From NCBI GenBank assembly GCA_046703825.1, contig JBJKSO010000114.1:1-42375 (forward strand): DNA of 42,375 nt, written 5' to 3'. The stretch comes from JBJKSO01 sp046703825 (GTDB lineage: Bacteria; Chloroflexota; Dormibacteria; Aeolococcales; Bog-877). The position numbers and the translations under genes were made by a program. Positions 24,546 through 32,090 of this stretch are shown piece by piece. Positions within the stretch are counted from its first letter, which is position 1. The number at the start of each line of letters is the position of its first letter. Below the pieces are notes generated by a model. That model saw nothing but the letters and a program-made list of their open reading frames with translations. It did not search any database and was not told the DNA's origin.

Positions 24546-25041
24546 TTCCCACGCCGCCGTGGACCTGCGCTCCGCGGTCCCGGTAAGGCAGCTCGTTCTG
24601 GAGCGCACTATCCACGCGTCGCCTGAGCGCGTCTTCGATGCGTTCACCCAGCCGGATCAACTCACGCAGTGGTGGTGGCCCCGAGGCTTCCACTGTCCGG
24701 CTGCCGAGGTCGACCTTCGTGTGGGGGGCACCTACCGGCTGGCGATGAGCTGGCCCGGCTCGGTCCCGACCGAGGCTCGCTTCTCTCACCACCTGGGCGG
24801 TGAGTACTACGAGATCGACCGGCCGCGCCGGCTGGTGATGAGCGGCCGCGCCTTCAACGATGAGCAGGGTGAGATCTTCGCGACCCTGATCGAGGTTACC
24901 TTGGAGGCGCGAGACTCGGGCACGGCCGTGACCGTGCGCCAGTCCTACTTCGAGCCATTGCCTCCCGCCCAGGCCATGGCCGGAGCTGAGCAGGGGTGGA
25001 CGGAGCAGCTAGACAAGCTCGACGAACTTCTCGCACGGTGA
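24538..25041 (+). CDS. SRPBCC / AHSA1-domain protein
   Basis: Protein of 167 aa with the activator-of-Hsp90-like START-fold pattern: LVLERTIHASPERVFDAFTQ read in part, PDQLTQWWWPRGF (~40-52), GGTYRLAM, YYEIDRPRRLVMS, TLIEVTLEARDSGTAVTVRQ and a C-terminal GWTEQLDKLDELL helix. These proteins bind small hydrophobic ligands; the specific role is unknown. ArsR-SRPBCC pairs, where the two genes overlap as here, are a common bacterial module. ATG start at 24538. Confidence 0.9.
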   Translation: MPDSHAAVDLRSAVPVRQLVLERTIHASPERVFDAFTQPDQLTQWWWPRGFHCPAAEVDLRVGGTYRLAMSWPGSVPTEARFSHHLGGEYYEIDRPRRLVMSGRAFNDEQGEIFATLIEVTLEARDSGTAVTVRQSYFEPLPPAQAMAGAEQGWTEQLDKLDELLAR

Positions 25042-25205
25042 TGCGCGCGGCGTGAGCAGCTCTCTCGGCGAGGCACTACGGGAGCGGCCAGCCCTCACCA
25101 CCAGCTGCCGAGGGAAGCCGGCCGCTCCGTCTACCTGGCTTCGCGCCTCACCGTCCCATCCTGGTCACCGCCGATCTCGCATGGAGTCCCCTGTCAGGCC
25201 TAAGC

Positions 25206-25228
25206 TCGGGGAGCCCCGACCATATAGT
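25206..25228 (+). promoter_or_regulatory. Possible leader/promoter of the aspartoacylase-like gene
   Basis: The 281-base spacer 25042-25322 contains a perfect hairpin (TCGGGG-AG-CCCCGA, 25206-25219) followed by TATAGT (25223-25228), one base from the -10 consensus. A recognisable -35 is missing. The rest of the spacer holds nothing I can name. Confidence 0.35.
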
Positions 25229-25322
25229 CGCGAGGAGCGGTGCTGGCGGAGCGGGCTGCGACCCTCTCCACCGGCTGGCGCCGCCCCGCTATCTCGGAGA
25301 GCTGCCACACCAAGGGGGTGCT

Positions 25323-26258
25323 ATGCGCCACACGTTCTCGGTTGAGGGCCTGCCAGACGGCGCGACCCTCGAGCTGCCCTATGTCGACGTGACCGGCCCA
25401 CGCAGCGGACCCCATCTCACCGTCCTGGCGGGCGTGCACGGGACCGAGTGCAGTTCGATCGCGGCGGTCCGGGACTTTGCGCGATCGCTGGATTCGGCGG
25501 ATTCGGCAACGTTGTCCGGTCGAATCACCGCCGTGCCGCTGGTCAATCCGGCCACCTTTTGGGCGCGTTCGCCGTTCATCGTCCCCGTCGACGGCAAGAA
25601 CTTGAACCGTTGCTTTCCCGGCGACCCTGGTGGCAGTTACACCGAAGTTCTCGCCTACCGGGTCTTCCAGCAATTCATCGTCGGTTCCGACTACCTAATC
25701 GACCTGCATGGCGGGGACATCCCGGAAGTGCTTGAACCGTTCGCGATCTACGACGAGTCGCCGGTCGAGGAGGCGGCCCACGATCTCGCGGTCGCCTACG
25801 GCTTGGGACACATCATCCGGCAGCCGGCCGCAGGCAGGACCGTCGGCGGTAGCACCCACGCCGCGGCCGCTGAGGCCGGGATTCCCGCCATCGTGGCGGA
25901 GGCCGGTCAAAACGGGATCCTCGACCGCACCGCCGTCGAGACGCACCTGGCCGGCCTGGCCAACGTCCTGGTCCACTTGGGGATGACCGCCGGCGAGCGT
26001 GCGCGGGGGCTGGCCCCCAGTGAGCACCCCGGCTGGTCGTGGCTGAGAACGCCGGTCAGCGGTTGGTGGGAACCAGCGGTGGCGACCGGCCAGAGCGTCA
26101 GGGCGGGTGAGCGTCTGGGCTTGGTCAGCGATCTTCTCGGAGCGCCCAGGCACGAGGTGTTGGCCCCTGCCGCCGGCGTGGCGCTGTTCTTGACCTCGAG
26201 CCCCGCGGTTGCAGCGGACGGGCTGCTGCTCGGGCTCGCTCTGGATCCCGACCGCTGA
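25323..26258 (+). CDS. Succinylglutamate desuccinylase/aspartoacylase-family (M14-like) zinc hydrolase
   Basis: Amidohydrolase or deacylase of 311 aa. Zinc-ligand motif GVHGTECSS (His39, Glu42), the substrate-binding GKNLNRCFPGD (~92-102), the third ligand in LIDLHGGD (~125-132) and the catalytic glutamate in IVAEAGQNG (~193-201) are all present, so it should be active. Residues ~235-311 form a beta-barrel domain rich in Gly/Pro. The family removes acyl groups from amino acids or related amides; the substrate here is not deducible. ATG start after an A/G-rich GGGGGTGCT. The following flavoenzyme gene overlaps its stop, suggesting a common amine or amino-acid catabolic pathway. Confidence 0.88.
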   Translation: MRHTFSVEGLPDGATLELPYVDVTGPRSGPHLTVLAGVHGTECSSIAAVRDFARSLDSADSATLSGRITAVPLVNPATFWARSPFIVPVDGKNLNRCFPGDPGGSYTEVLAYRVFQQFIVGSDYLIDLHGGDIPEVLEPFAIYDESPVEEAAHDLAVAYGLGHIIRQPAAGRTVGGSTHAAAAEAGIPAIVAEAGQNGILDRTAVETHLAGLANVLVHLGMTAGERARGLAPSEHPGWSWLRTPVSGWWEPAVATGQSVRAGERLGLVSDLLGAPRHEVLAPAAGVALFLTSSPAVAADGLLLGLALDPDR

Positions 26259-27481
26259 CCCCGCGGCCATCGGTCGCGGTCGTCGGTCTGGGCAGTGTCG
26301 GCGCCATGGCGGCGTGGCAGCTCGCCCGTCGCGGCGCCGAGGTGACCGGGTACGAGCGCTTCAGCCCGGGGCACGACCGCAGCGCTCACGGGGGGGAGTC
26401 GCGCATCTTCCGGACGGCCTACCTGGAAAGTCCCGAGTATGTGCCCCTGCTCAAGCGCGCCCGCGAGCTGTGGCGTGAGCTGGAGTTGGACGCGGGCTTC
26501 CAGCTGCTGCACCTGAACGGCGTGTTGACCATCGGCAGCGCCGACACCGACGAGGTGGTCAACGTCCGTGCGTCCGCGACCAACTACGGGCTGGAGGTGG
26601 AGGAGATTCCGGTGCGGGTGGCGCAGCACCGCTACCCGCAGTACCACTTCCACGATGGAGAAGTGGCGCTGCTCGACAGAGAGGCGGGCTACTTGCGTGC
26701 CGAGCTGGCGGTCCTCCACGCGGCGCTGGCGGCGGAAGCCCACGGCGCGCACCTGCGGCGCTACGTGAGCGTCACAGCCATCGAGCCCTCGGCTCGGAGT
26801 GTCGCACTCCGCACCTCGACCGGCGACACGCAGCACTTTGACCAAGTGGTGGTGGCAACCGGCCCCTGGGCGAAGCAACTGCTGGGGCAGCTCGGCTACC
26901 CGGCCACGGTTGAGGTTCGGCGGCCGGTGCAGGCCTGGTTCCCCGCACGGGACCCGGCGCTCTTCGCTCCGGAGCGTTGTCCGGTCTTCATCCGGGTCTC
27001 CCGGGTGCACTGCTACGGCCTGCCGGCCATGGACGGCTCGGGCCTGAAGCTGGGGCTCAGCGCTAACGACAACCGGCCGGTGGAGGACCCCGACGCGCTC
27101 GATCCCAGAGTCGGGCTGGACGAGCTGGCCGCGTTCCGGGCGGCGGCGGCGGCGGTGCTGCCCGGAGTTCATCCCGACCCGATTCGGGTGAGCGCATTCA
27201 TGGAGGGTTACACCGCCGACGGCCACGGTATTGTCGGCCAGCTGCCCGGCGGCGCCCGCGTCACCTTGCTGGTTGGCTTCTCGGGTCACGGGTTCAAATT
27301 GGCCCCAGTCTTCGGTGCGCTGGGAGCCGACTTGGTGCTGGGCCAGTCCACCGTCCCGTCGCTTCCCCTGCTGGACCCGTCCCGCTTTCTTGGCGGATCC
27401 GGCCTCCGCGCTCCGAGCCGTCAGGCCGCAACTCCGCGCCTAACATCGGCGGGTGAAGGTGAGGAGAGTGCGCTCGGGTGA
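26255..27481 (+). CDS. FAD-dependent DAO/sarcosine oxidase-like oxidoreductase, probable CTG start
   Basis: Flavoenzyme of 408 aa if started at CTG 26255. The Rossmann dinucleotide motif VAVVGLGSVGAMAAWQLARR (~7-26) begins upstream of the first ATG (26306). No ATG, GTG or TTG precedes it in frame, so a start at ATG would delete the FAD-binding glycines. CTG 26255 overlaps the previous stop (CTGA), mirroring the GTGA overlaps elsewhere here. Further motifs: SAHGGESRIFR, QVVVATGPWAKQLL and VGFSGHGFKLAPVFG. The position that carries the covalent-flavin Cys in monomeric sarcosine/N-methyltryptophan oxidases reads SAFMEGYT, without Cys, so FAD is probably non-covalent. The substrate, perhaps a secondary amine, is unknown. 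Confidence 0.85.
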   Translation: MTPRPSVAVVGLGSVGAMAAWQLARRGAEVTGYERFSPGHDRSAHGGESRIFRTAYLESPEYVPLLKRARELWRELELDAGFQLLHLNGVLTIGSADTDEVVNVRASATNYGLEVEEIPVRVAQHRYPQYHFHDGEVALLDREAGYLRAELAVLHAALAAEAHGAHLRRYVSVTAIEPSARSVALRTSTGDTQHFDQVVVATGPWAKQLLGQLGYPATVEVRRPVQAWFPARDPALFAPERCPVFIRVSRVHCYGLPAMDGSGLKLGLSANDNRPVEDPDALDPRVGLDELAAFRAAAAAVLPGVHPDPIRVSAFMEGYTADGHGIVGQLPGGARVTLLVGFSGHGFKLAPVFGALGADLVLGQSTVPSLPLLDPSRFLGGSGLRAPSRQAATPRLTSAGEGEESALG

Positions 27482-27965
27482 GTGGGCGCGCTTGCGCGAG
27501 CTACGGCTGAGCGCCTTGGCGGATGCGCCCGACGCGTTCGGTTCCACCTGGGCCAAGGAGTCCCAGCTGGAGGTTGCGGTCTGGCAGGAGCGGGCGAAAG
27601 CTGGAGCTCTCGGTCTGGATCGCATCACCTTCGTAGCGGTGGACGGCAGCGGGGACTGGGTGGGGCTGGTTACCGGCCTGCGCGACGATCGGAGTGAGGC
27701 GGCGGAGCTGGTGTCCTTGTGGGTTGCTCCCGGCGCCCGAGGTCAGGGCCTCGCTGGGCAACTGGTGGAGTCGGTGGTGAGCTGGGCAGCAGACCTTGGC
27801 CTCGGGGCGGTGCGGCTTTGGGTGAGGGCGGACAACGCACCGGCTCGGAGTCTGTACACGCGAAGTGGTTTTGCCAAAACCCCGCCCCTAGCGTCCCAAC
27901 CAACAGCGCCGGAGCTTCAGATGACCCGATTTTTGGGCGGCGTTGGCAAGGACCGCCCCGGTTAA
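27453..27965 (+). CDS. GNAT-family N-acetyltransferase
   Basis: Acetyl-CoA-dependent transferase of 170 aa. Family features are the N-terminal strand/helix (VRRVRSGEWARLRELRLSAL), FVAVDGSGDWVGLVTG, the motif A pyrophosphate-binding loop VSLWVAPGARGQGLAGQLVE read in part (~88-107) and VRADNAPARSLYTRSGF (~124-140). The GTG start overlaps the end of the flavoenzyme by 29 bases. Its TAA stop shares TTAA (27962-27965) with the convergent alcohol dehydrogenase stop. The substrate is unknown. Confidence 0.88.
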   Translation: MKVRRVRSGEWARLRELRLSALADAPDAFGSTWAKESQLEVAVWQERAKAGALGLDRITFVAVDGSGDWVGLVTGLRDDRSEAAELVSLWVAPGARGQGLAGQLVESVVSWAADLGLGAVRLWVRADNAPARSLYTRSGFAKTPPLASQPTAPELQMTRFLGGVGKDRPG

Positions 27966-29068
27966 TTGCCGGGGAACACCAGCACTGGCTTCACGGTTTG
28001 GCCGTTCAGCGAGTCCTCGATGGCGTCGTTAACGCGTTCGAAGGGATAGCGGCGCACCAGCCGCTCGAACGGGAACCTGCCGGCCCGGTGCAGCTCGAGC
28101 AGTTGAGCCAGGCCCCCGGTCCCGGAGGCGTCACCCTGCACTATTCCCCTGATCGACTTGCCCCCGACCATGAGCGTGCCGAGGGGAACGCCCGGCTCAG
28201 TGCCGCCTCCAACGATGCCCAGAACGCCCCTTGTAGCCAGGGCGTCCACGCCGGCACGCTGAAGGGTGGGGTCTCCGGTGCTGTCGAGGACGGCGGCGAA
28301 CCCTCGGGCAGCGATGCTGCGCAGAGCGCGCCCCAGGTCCCGTGACGTCCGGCTGTCGATGACGTGGGTTGATCCGAGGGCGTGCGCGTGCTCCAGCCGG
28401 GCGGGAACCCGATCGACGGCGACGATGGTGGTGGCGCGGGCGGACCTGGCCGCCATGATGGCCGCGAGCCCAACCGGGCCGGCACCCAGCACGGCAAGGC
28501 TCCCCCCGGGCTCGACGGGGAGGACGTTCAGCACCGCGCCAGCACCGGTCACCATCCCGCAGGTCGTGGCAGCGAACAGGTCCAGCGGCGTGGCCGCGTC
28601 CACCTTGAGCGCGTTGCGCTCGCTGGCCAGGGCGAAGGTGGCAAACGCTGACTGACCGAAGAACGCTGACCGAATCGGTTCACTTCCCCGGCGTGCTCGC
28701 GGCGACCCGTCCGGGCGTGTCGCCCCAAACGTGCGCAGCGGACTCTCCTCGCAGTACGAGGTCTGGCCAGCCCGGCAGCGATCGCAGCGCCCGCAGTAGT
28801 CGGAGACCAGCAGGACTCGGTCGCCGGGTTGGAGCCCGCGCACTCGGCGCCCGACCTGGACGACGGTGCCGGCCCCCTCGTGGCCGAGCACTAGCGGGAA
28901 GACCACCGAGCCGTAACCATCGCGCGCCTTGGCGTCGGTGTGGCAGACCCCGCAGGCTGCGGTCCTCAGCAGGAATTCATCGTCGCGGGGATCGTCTAGC
29001 TCGATCTCCTCGAGTGACAACGGCCAGCCTCGTCCGCGAGCCACCGCTGCTGTGGCCGTCACCCCCAT
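27962..29068 (-). CDS. Zinc-dependent alcohol dehydrogenase (medium-chain, class III-like)
   Basis: NAD(P)-dependent oxidoreductase of 368 aa. The catalytic zinc site is given by CGVCHTD (~39-45), GHEGAG (~62-67) and a later Cys (TTCGMVTG). The structural zinc loop has four cysteines, CGRCDRCRAGQTSYC (~92-106). The Rossmann motif is LGAGPVGLAAIMAARSA (~195-211), with an aspartate after the second strand (VAVDR) favouring NAD. It resembles actinobacterial Zn-ADHs for alcohols or S-hydroxymethyl thiols; the substrate is open. ATG start with AGGAGG nearby. The gene-free structured region lies upstream of its 5' end. Confidence 0.92.
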   Translation of the reverse strand: MGVTATAAVARGRGWPLSLEEIELDDPRDDEFLLRTAACGVCHTDAKARDGYGSVVFPLVLGHEGAGTVVQVGRRVRGLQPGDRVLLVSDYCGRCDRCRAGQTSYCEESPLRTFGATRPDGSPRARRGSEPIRSAFFGQSAFATFALASERNALKVDAATPLDLFAATTCGMVTGAGAVLNVLPVEPGGSLAVLGAGPVGLAAIMAARSARATTIVAVDRVPARLEHAHALGSTHVIDSRTSRDLGRALRSIAARGFAAVLDSTGDPTLQRAGVDALATRGVLGIVGGGTEPGVPLGTLMVGGKSIRGIVQGDASGTGGLAQLLELHRAGRFPFERLVRRYPFERVNDAIEDSLNGQTVKPVLVFPGN

Positions 29069-29545
29069 GGTCGGATCCTCCTATAGCTAGCGGATCGATG
29101 CTAACCGGCCGCGCTTCGGCTTTCGCGGCGCTCCCGCCGGTCGGAAGGGCCCAAGTACTACCCGACCGGGGCGGGGAGGAACCCCACCCGGCCGAGGGTC
29201 CGAGCGCTCTACCGGCGGGCGGGGCCGCGAGACCCGAAGCGGCTCACCACCGCCGCGGGGCGCGGCCGCGAACCCGGTGAACCCCGGGTGCCCACCCGGC
29301 ATCGTTCCGCAAGGGCTTAGGCCGCCGGGCGTCGACCGGGCCCGGGGATTTACCGGACTCCTGCCGGCTCGCTGGGCCCGCGAATTAAGGCGCCATCCAG
29401 TTGCCCAGCTCATCTCGGGAAGGGGCGCTGTACTGTAGAACGGCACAAGGTAGGCCGGAGGTGACCCGCCGCTTCGGTGAAACCTTTAGCCGCCAAGTGC
29501 AGTTGTTCCTCTTAGGGAAGAAGGCGGGTCAGCTATGGGGTTGGC
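29069..29545 (+). other. 477-base gene-free region with multiple strong inverted repeats
   Basis: No credible protein gene lies here. Stems seen: CCGGTCGG/CCGACCGG (29137-29144 with 29162-29169, 17-base loop), GCCGC/GCGGC (29224-29243), CCGGGT/ACCCGG (29284-29299), and GACCCGCC with GGCGGGTC (29463-29470 with 29523-29530) enclosing a smaller TTCC/GGAA stem. The last stem ends 15 bases before the ATG at 29546. It could hold a structured RNA or a riboswitch for the downstream gene, or a leader of the divergent alcohol dehydrogenase. I compared it by eye with RNase P RNA, tmRNA, SRP RNA, cobalamin, ydaO and c-di-GMP consensus elements and found no match. Confidence 0.5.
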
Positions 29546-30253
29546 ATGGCCATAAAGCATCGCGCCGCTCGTCGGCGGAGCCAGATCACGGTGAGAGCGG
29601 GGCAGGACGTCTGGGCGGTCCAGCAGGAAGCCCACATAGCCGAATCGTTGCCGCTGGATCAGAGCTTGGCGATGGCGCGCTTCCCGCTGGGCGGAGTCCC
29701 GGAGGCACACTTCGGACAAGCACTCGGGCCCTCGTTCGCCGATCCGCAGGCGGTCAAGGTGGCCCTGCTGCGGCGCGGCCTGGTCGAGCGCCTCCACGAC
29801 GGGGAGGGTGAGTACCGCTTGGTGCTTTCCCGCAAGGGGATGGGGGTGCGTTCCTCGCTCTGGGGCGCCCAGTCCGTCATGGAGTCCCCAATGCTCAGTG
29901 GGCTTGACCCCGACCAGGCGCGGTCGCTGCGGGCCGCGGCGGGGCGGGTGATCATCCCGGCCACCACGATGGTGGCGGCCCCGGCTCGGGTTGACCTACC
30001 GAATATCGAACGCCGGGCCTGGCGGCTGCACATGATCGGTTGGCTTTCGTTGCTGCTGGGCCTGATCGGGCTGGGAGTGCTCTCGGGCATCGGGGCGTCC
30101 CAGGCGGAACCCCGGCCGGTGGTGACCTGGCTGGCGGCGGCCGTGGGCGTCTTTCTACTGGGCGCGTTGATCGCCTTGGCCTGCGCTGTGGGGCTGATTC
30201 TCATGCAGAGGAAGGCGCGCAGGGCGCTGCCTCTGAGCGGCTTGGAGGGCTGA
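29546..30253 (+). CDS. Unrecognised protein with two C-terminal transmembrane helices
   Basis: 235-aa protein, not assigned to any family. The N-terminal ~150 residues are soluble and charged; a stretch around 66-96 (AVKVALLRRGLVERL, then YRLVLSRKGMG) faintly recalls a winged-helix domain, but this is weak. Residues ~163-187 and ~196-220 are strong membrane helices (WLSLLLGLIGLGVLSGIGA; VGVFLLGALIALACAVGLIL) joined by a short loop, followed by a basic tail. The N-terminal domain is thus probably cytoplasmic. ATG 29546 has no obvious Shine-Dalgarno site and follows the structured region closely. It sits just upstream of the rpmG operon, with its own unexplained role. Confidence 0.65.
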   Translation: MAIKHRAARRRSQITVRAGQDVWAVQQEAHIAESLPLDQSLAMARFPLGGVPEAHFGQALGPSFADPQAVKVALLRRGLVERLHDGEGEYRLVLSRKGMGVRSSLWGAQSVMESPMLSGLDPDQARSLRAAAGRVIIPATTMVAAPARVDLPNIERRAWRLHMIGWLSLLLGLIGLGVLSGIGASQAEPRPVVTWLAAAVGVFLLGALIALACAVGLILMQRKARRALPLSGLEG

Positions 30254-30278
30254 CGCCGCCCATCTGAGCCGGCGGCGG

Positions 30279-30309
30279 TTGGTGCTCGGCCGCGATCTGG
30301 GTATATACT
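30279..30309 (+). promoter_or_regulatory. Promoter of the rpmG-trnW-secE-nusG operon
   Basis: TATACT (30304-30309) is a good -10 and is identical to that of tRNA-Tyr. The best -35 is TTGGTG (30279-30284) with a longish 19-base spacer. It lies 43 bases before the rpmG GTG, in the right place for the core operon. Confidence 0.55.
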
Positions 30310-30352
30310 TCACCGAGCCTGGCTCGGCCAGGCGTTTTTGTCTGGAGCCTAA

Positions 30353-30505
30353 GTGCCTGCCACGATCATCACCCTGCAGTGCGGTGAGTGCCGCGAGCGG
30401 AACTACACCACCACGAAGAACAAGCGCAACGACCCTGACCGGATCGAATTGCGCAAGTACTGTCGGCGCTGCCGCCGCCACACCCCGCACCGCGAGACCA
30501 AATAA
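30353..30505 (+). CDS. rpmG: 50S ribosomal protein L33
   Basis: Short gene of 50 codons plus TAA. The product has the L33 pattern TLQCGECRERNYTTTKNKR (read ~7-25) and KYCRRCRRHTPHRETK at the end. The two Cys-x2-Cys pairs (10/13 and 37/40) make it the zinc-binding (C+) form. The GTG start follows GGAG by seven bases (30344-30347). Location before tRNA-Trp, secE and nusG is the usual bacterial arrangement. Confidence 0.95.
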   Translation: MPATIITLQCGECRERNYTTTKNKRNDPDRIELRKYCRRCRRHTPHRETK

Positions 30506-30529
30506 GGAGATAACCCAGCGGTCGGTCGA

Positions 30530-30602
30530 AGGGGCGTAGCTCAGCTGGTAGAGCAGCGGTCTCCAAAACCGCAGGTCGCGCGTTCGAATCGTGCCGCCCC
30601 TG
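30530..30602 (+). tRNA. tRNA-Trp (anticodon CCA)
   Basis: 73-nt tRNA with acceptor AGGGGCG/CGCCCCT, D-arm GCTC/GAGC, anticodon stem GCGGT/ACCGC around CTCCAAA (anticodon CCA) and T-arm GCGCG/CGTGC (one G-T pair) with TTCGAAT. Discriminator G; CCA is not encoded. It is embedded between rpmG and secE and presumably processed from the operon transcript. Confidence 0.96.
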
Positions 30603-30635
30603 CAGACAGACCGGGCAGGCGCTGAGGAGCAAAAC

Positions 30636-30995
30636 TTGGCAAACGTGGTGGGTGAGTACCCCAACGAGCGGGAGCGAGACTCTGGCAGCGGTCGCGAGCG
30701 CGGCGGCTATCTGCGCGAGGTCTGGAGCGAGCTGCGCAAGACCGTGTGGCCGACCTGGCCGGAGTTGCGCCAGATGACCAGCGTGGTCATAGTCACCGTG
30801 GTCCTCTTGGGTGTATTCCTGGGCGCCTTGGACTATGGACTGACGCGGCTACTGCAGCCGCTGTATACCAACAACAATTCGAGCGTGGCCACGGCGCCGT
30901 CTACCACCACCCCCAGCCCCGCCCCGAGCGTTAAGGTCACGCCCACCCCCTCAGCCACCCCGGGCGCCAGCCCCACGCCGAGCGCGACGCCCTAG
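30636..30995 (+). CDS. secE: Preprotein translocase subunit SecE with a Pro/Thr/Ser-rich tail
   Basis: Essential SecYEG clamp subunit, 119 aa from TTG 30636 (GAGGAG six bases upstream). The frame stays open to 30591, but that lies inside the tRNA gene. The SecE core is clear: an amphipathic helix REVWSELRKTVWPTWPELRQ (~27-46) and a single transmembrane helix VVIVTVVLLGVFLGALDYGL (~50-69). Unusually, ~35 further residues follow beyond the membrane: YTNNNSS and then a repetitive Pro/Thr/Ser/Ala stretch (TTTPSPAPS, TPTPSATPG). The tail should lie on the outer face. Such tails are disordered and often glycosylated, but its role here is unknown. Confidence 0.94.
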   Translation: MANVVGEYPNERERDSGSGRERGGYLREVWSELRKTVWPTWPELRQMTSVVIVTVVLLGVFLGALDYGLTRLLQPLYTNNNSSVATAPSTTTPSPAPSVKVTPTPSATPGASPTPSATP

Positions 30996-31038
30996 TGGTC
31001 GCCGACCCAGCCGAGATTGAAGAGAGCAGGAGCTAAAG

Positions 31039-31596
31039 GTGAGCCCGTCGAAGACTAAGGAACCCGTCGAAACCGCCAACTGGTACGTCATCCACGCCTA
31101 CTCCGGTCACGAAGAGAAGGTCAGAGCGAACCTGCTCAAACGGGTGGAGTCCATGGATATGCATGACCAGATCTTCGACGTGCTGGTGCCCACCGAGGAC
31201 GTCCTCGAGATCAAGGATGGCCAGCGCCGCCACGTGGCAAAGCGGATCTTCCCTGGCTACATCCTGGTCCGCATGGTGATGTCGGACGAATCCTGGTACG
31301 TGGTCCGCAACACCCCGGGGGTGACCAGCTTCGTCGGCAGCGGCACCCGGCCGGTCCCGCTGCAGGAGTCCGAGGTCCGCTCCATCCAGCGCCAGATCCA
31401 CAACGAGGTGGGGAAGGTGCAGGTGGAGTTCAAGGTTGGGGATGCGGTACGCGTGGTCGACGGACCCTTCACCGACTTCCATGGCAAGGTGGGGGAGATC
31501 AACCCGGACAAGGGCAAGCTCAAGGTGATGGTCAACATGTTCGGCCGGGAGACCCCGGTCGAGCTCGACCTGCTCCAGGTCGAGCGGCTGCACTAG
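31039..31596 (+). CDS. nusG: Transcription termination/antitermination protein NusG
   Basis: NusG (185 aa) binds RNA polymerase as an elongation factor and links it to Rho or the ribosome. The NGN domain (~10-115) has WYVIHAYSGHEEKVRANL (~14-31), FPGYILVRM (~73-81) and WYVVRNTPGVTSFVGS (~88-103). The C-terminal KOW domain has FKVGDAVRVVDGPFTDFHG (~133-151). GTG start at 31039 with AGGAGC upstream. rplK follows at 31606. Confidence 0.96.
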   Translation: MSPSKTKEPVETANWYVIHAYSGHEEKVRANLLKRVESMDMHDQIFDVLVPTEDVLEIKDGQRRHVAKRIFPGYILVRMVMSDESWYVVRNTPGVTSFVGSGTRPVPLQESEVRSIQRQIHNEVGKVQVEFKVGDAVRVVDGPFTDFHGKVGEINPDKGKLKVMVNMFGRETPVELDLLQVERLH

Positions 31597-31605
31597 GAGA
31601 CTCAT

Positions 31606-32034
31606 TTGGGAAAGAAGAAGGTAAAGGCGGTGCTCCGGCTCAATATCGAGGCCGGCAAGGCCACCCCGGGGTACCCGATCGGGCCGGCCCTGGGGCAGCA
31701 CCAAGTCAACATCATGGAGTTCTGCCGCGCCTACAACGAGCAGACCGCCGGGCAGCCCGGGCTGGTCATCCCCGCCGAGATCACGATCTTCGAAGACCGC
31801 AGCTTCACCTTCATCACCAAGACACCGCCCACCTCGGACCTGATCAAGAAGGCGCTGGGCGTTGAGAAGGGTTCGGGCAAGCCGCCGCGGGAAGAGGTCG
31901 GCCAGCTGACCCACGATCAGGCGCTGGACATTGCGCGCACCAAGCTGCCCGACCTCAACGCTTCGGACCTGGAGGCGGGAGCCAAGATGGTGGAGGGGAC
32001 GGCCCGTTCCATGGGCGTCAAGGTGGCGGGGTAG
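31606..32034 (+). CDS. rplK: 50S ribosomal protein L11
   Basis: L11 (142 aa) forms the GTPase-associated centre with L10-(L7/L12). Features: ATPGYPIGPALGQHQVNIMEFCRAYN (read in pieces, ~19-44), a FTFITKTPPTSDLIKKAL stretch (~70-87) and the RNA-binding C-terminal domain ending ARTKLPDLNASDLEAG and MVEGTARSMGVKV. A TTG start follows AGGAGA by five bases. Confidence 0.96.
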   Translation: MGKKKVKAVLRLNIEAGKATPGYPIGPALGQHQVNIMEFCRAYNEQTAGQPGLVIPAEITIFEDRSFTFITKTPPTSDLIKKALGVEKGSGKPPREEVGQLTHDQALDIARTKLPDLNASDLEAGAKMVEGTARSMGVKVAG

Positions 32035-32090
32035 GAATCCAATCGAGTGGGAGGACGCTCGGCGTCCGCCAGCACCACTGAAGGAGAGAG

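Noticed and set aside
29081..29090. TATAG as a promoter -10 for the alcohol dehydrogenase gene
   Set aside because: It overlaps the AGGAGG ribosome-binding site of that gene, so a start seven bases downstream would remove the site.
29069..29545. RNase P RNA, tmRNA, SRP RNA, or a cobalamin / c-di-AMP / c-di-GMP riboswitch
   Set aside because: Short partial resemblances only (e.g. a GAACCCGGTGAA stretch); none of the diagnostic conserved cores were found by eye. Left as an unassigned structured region.
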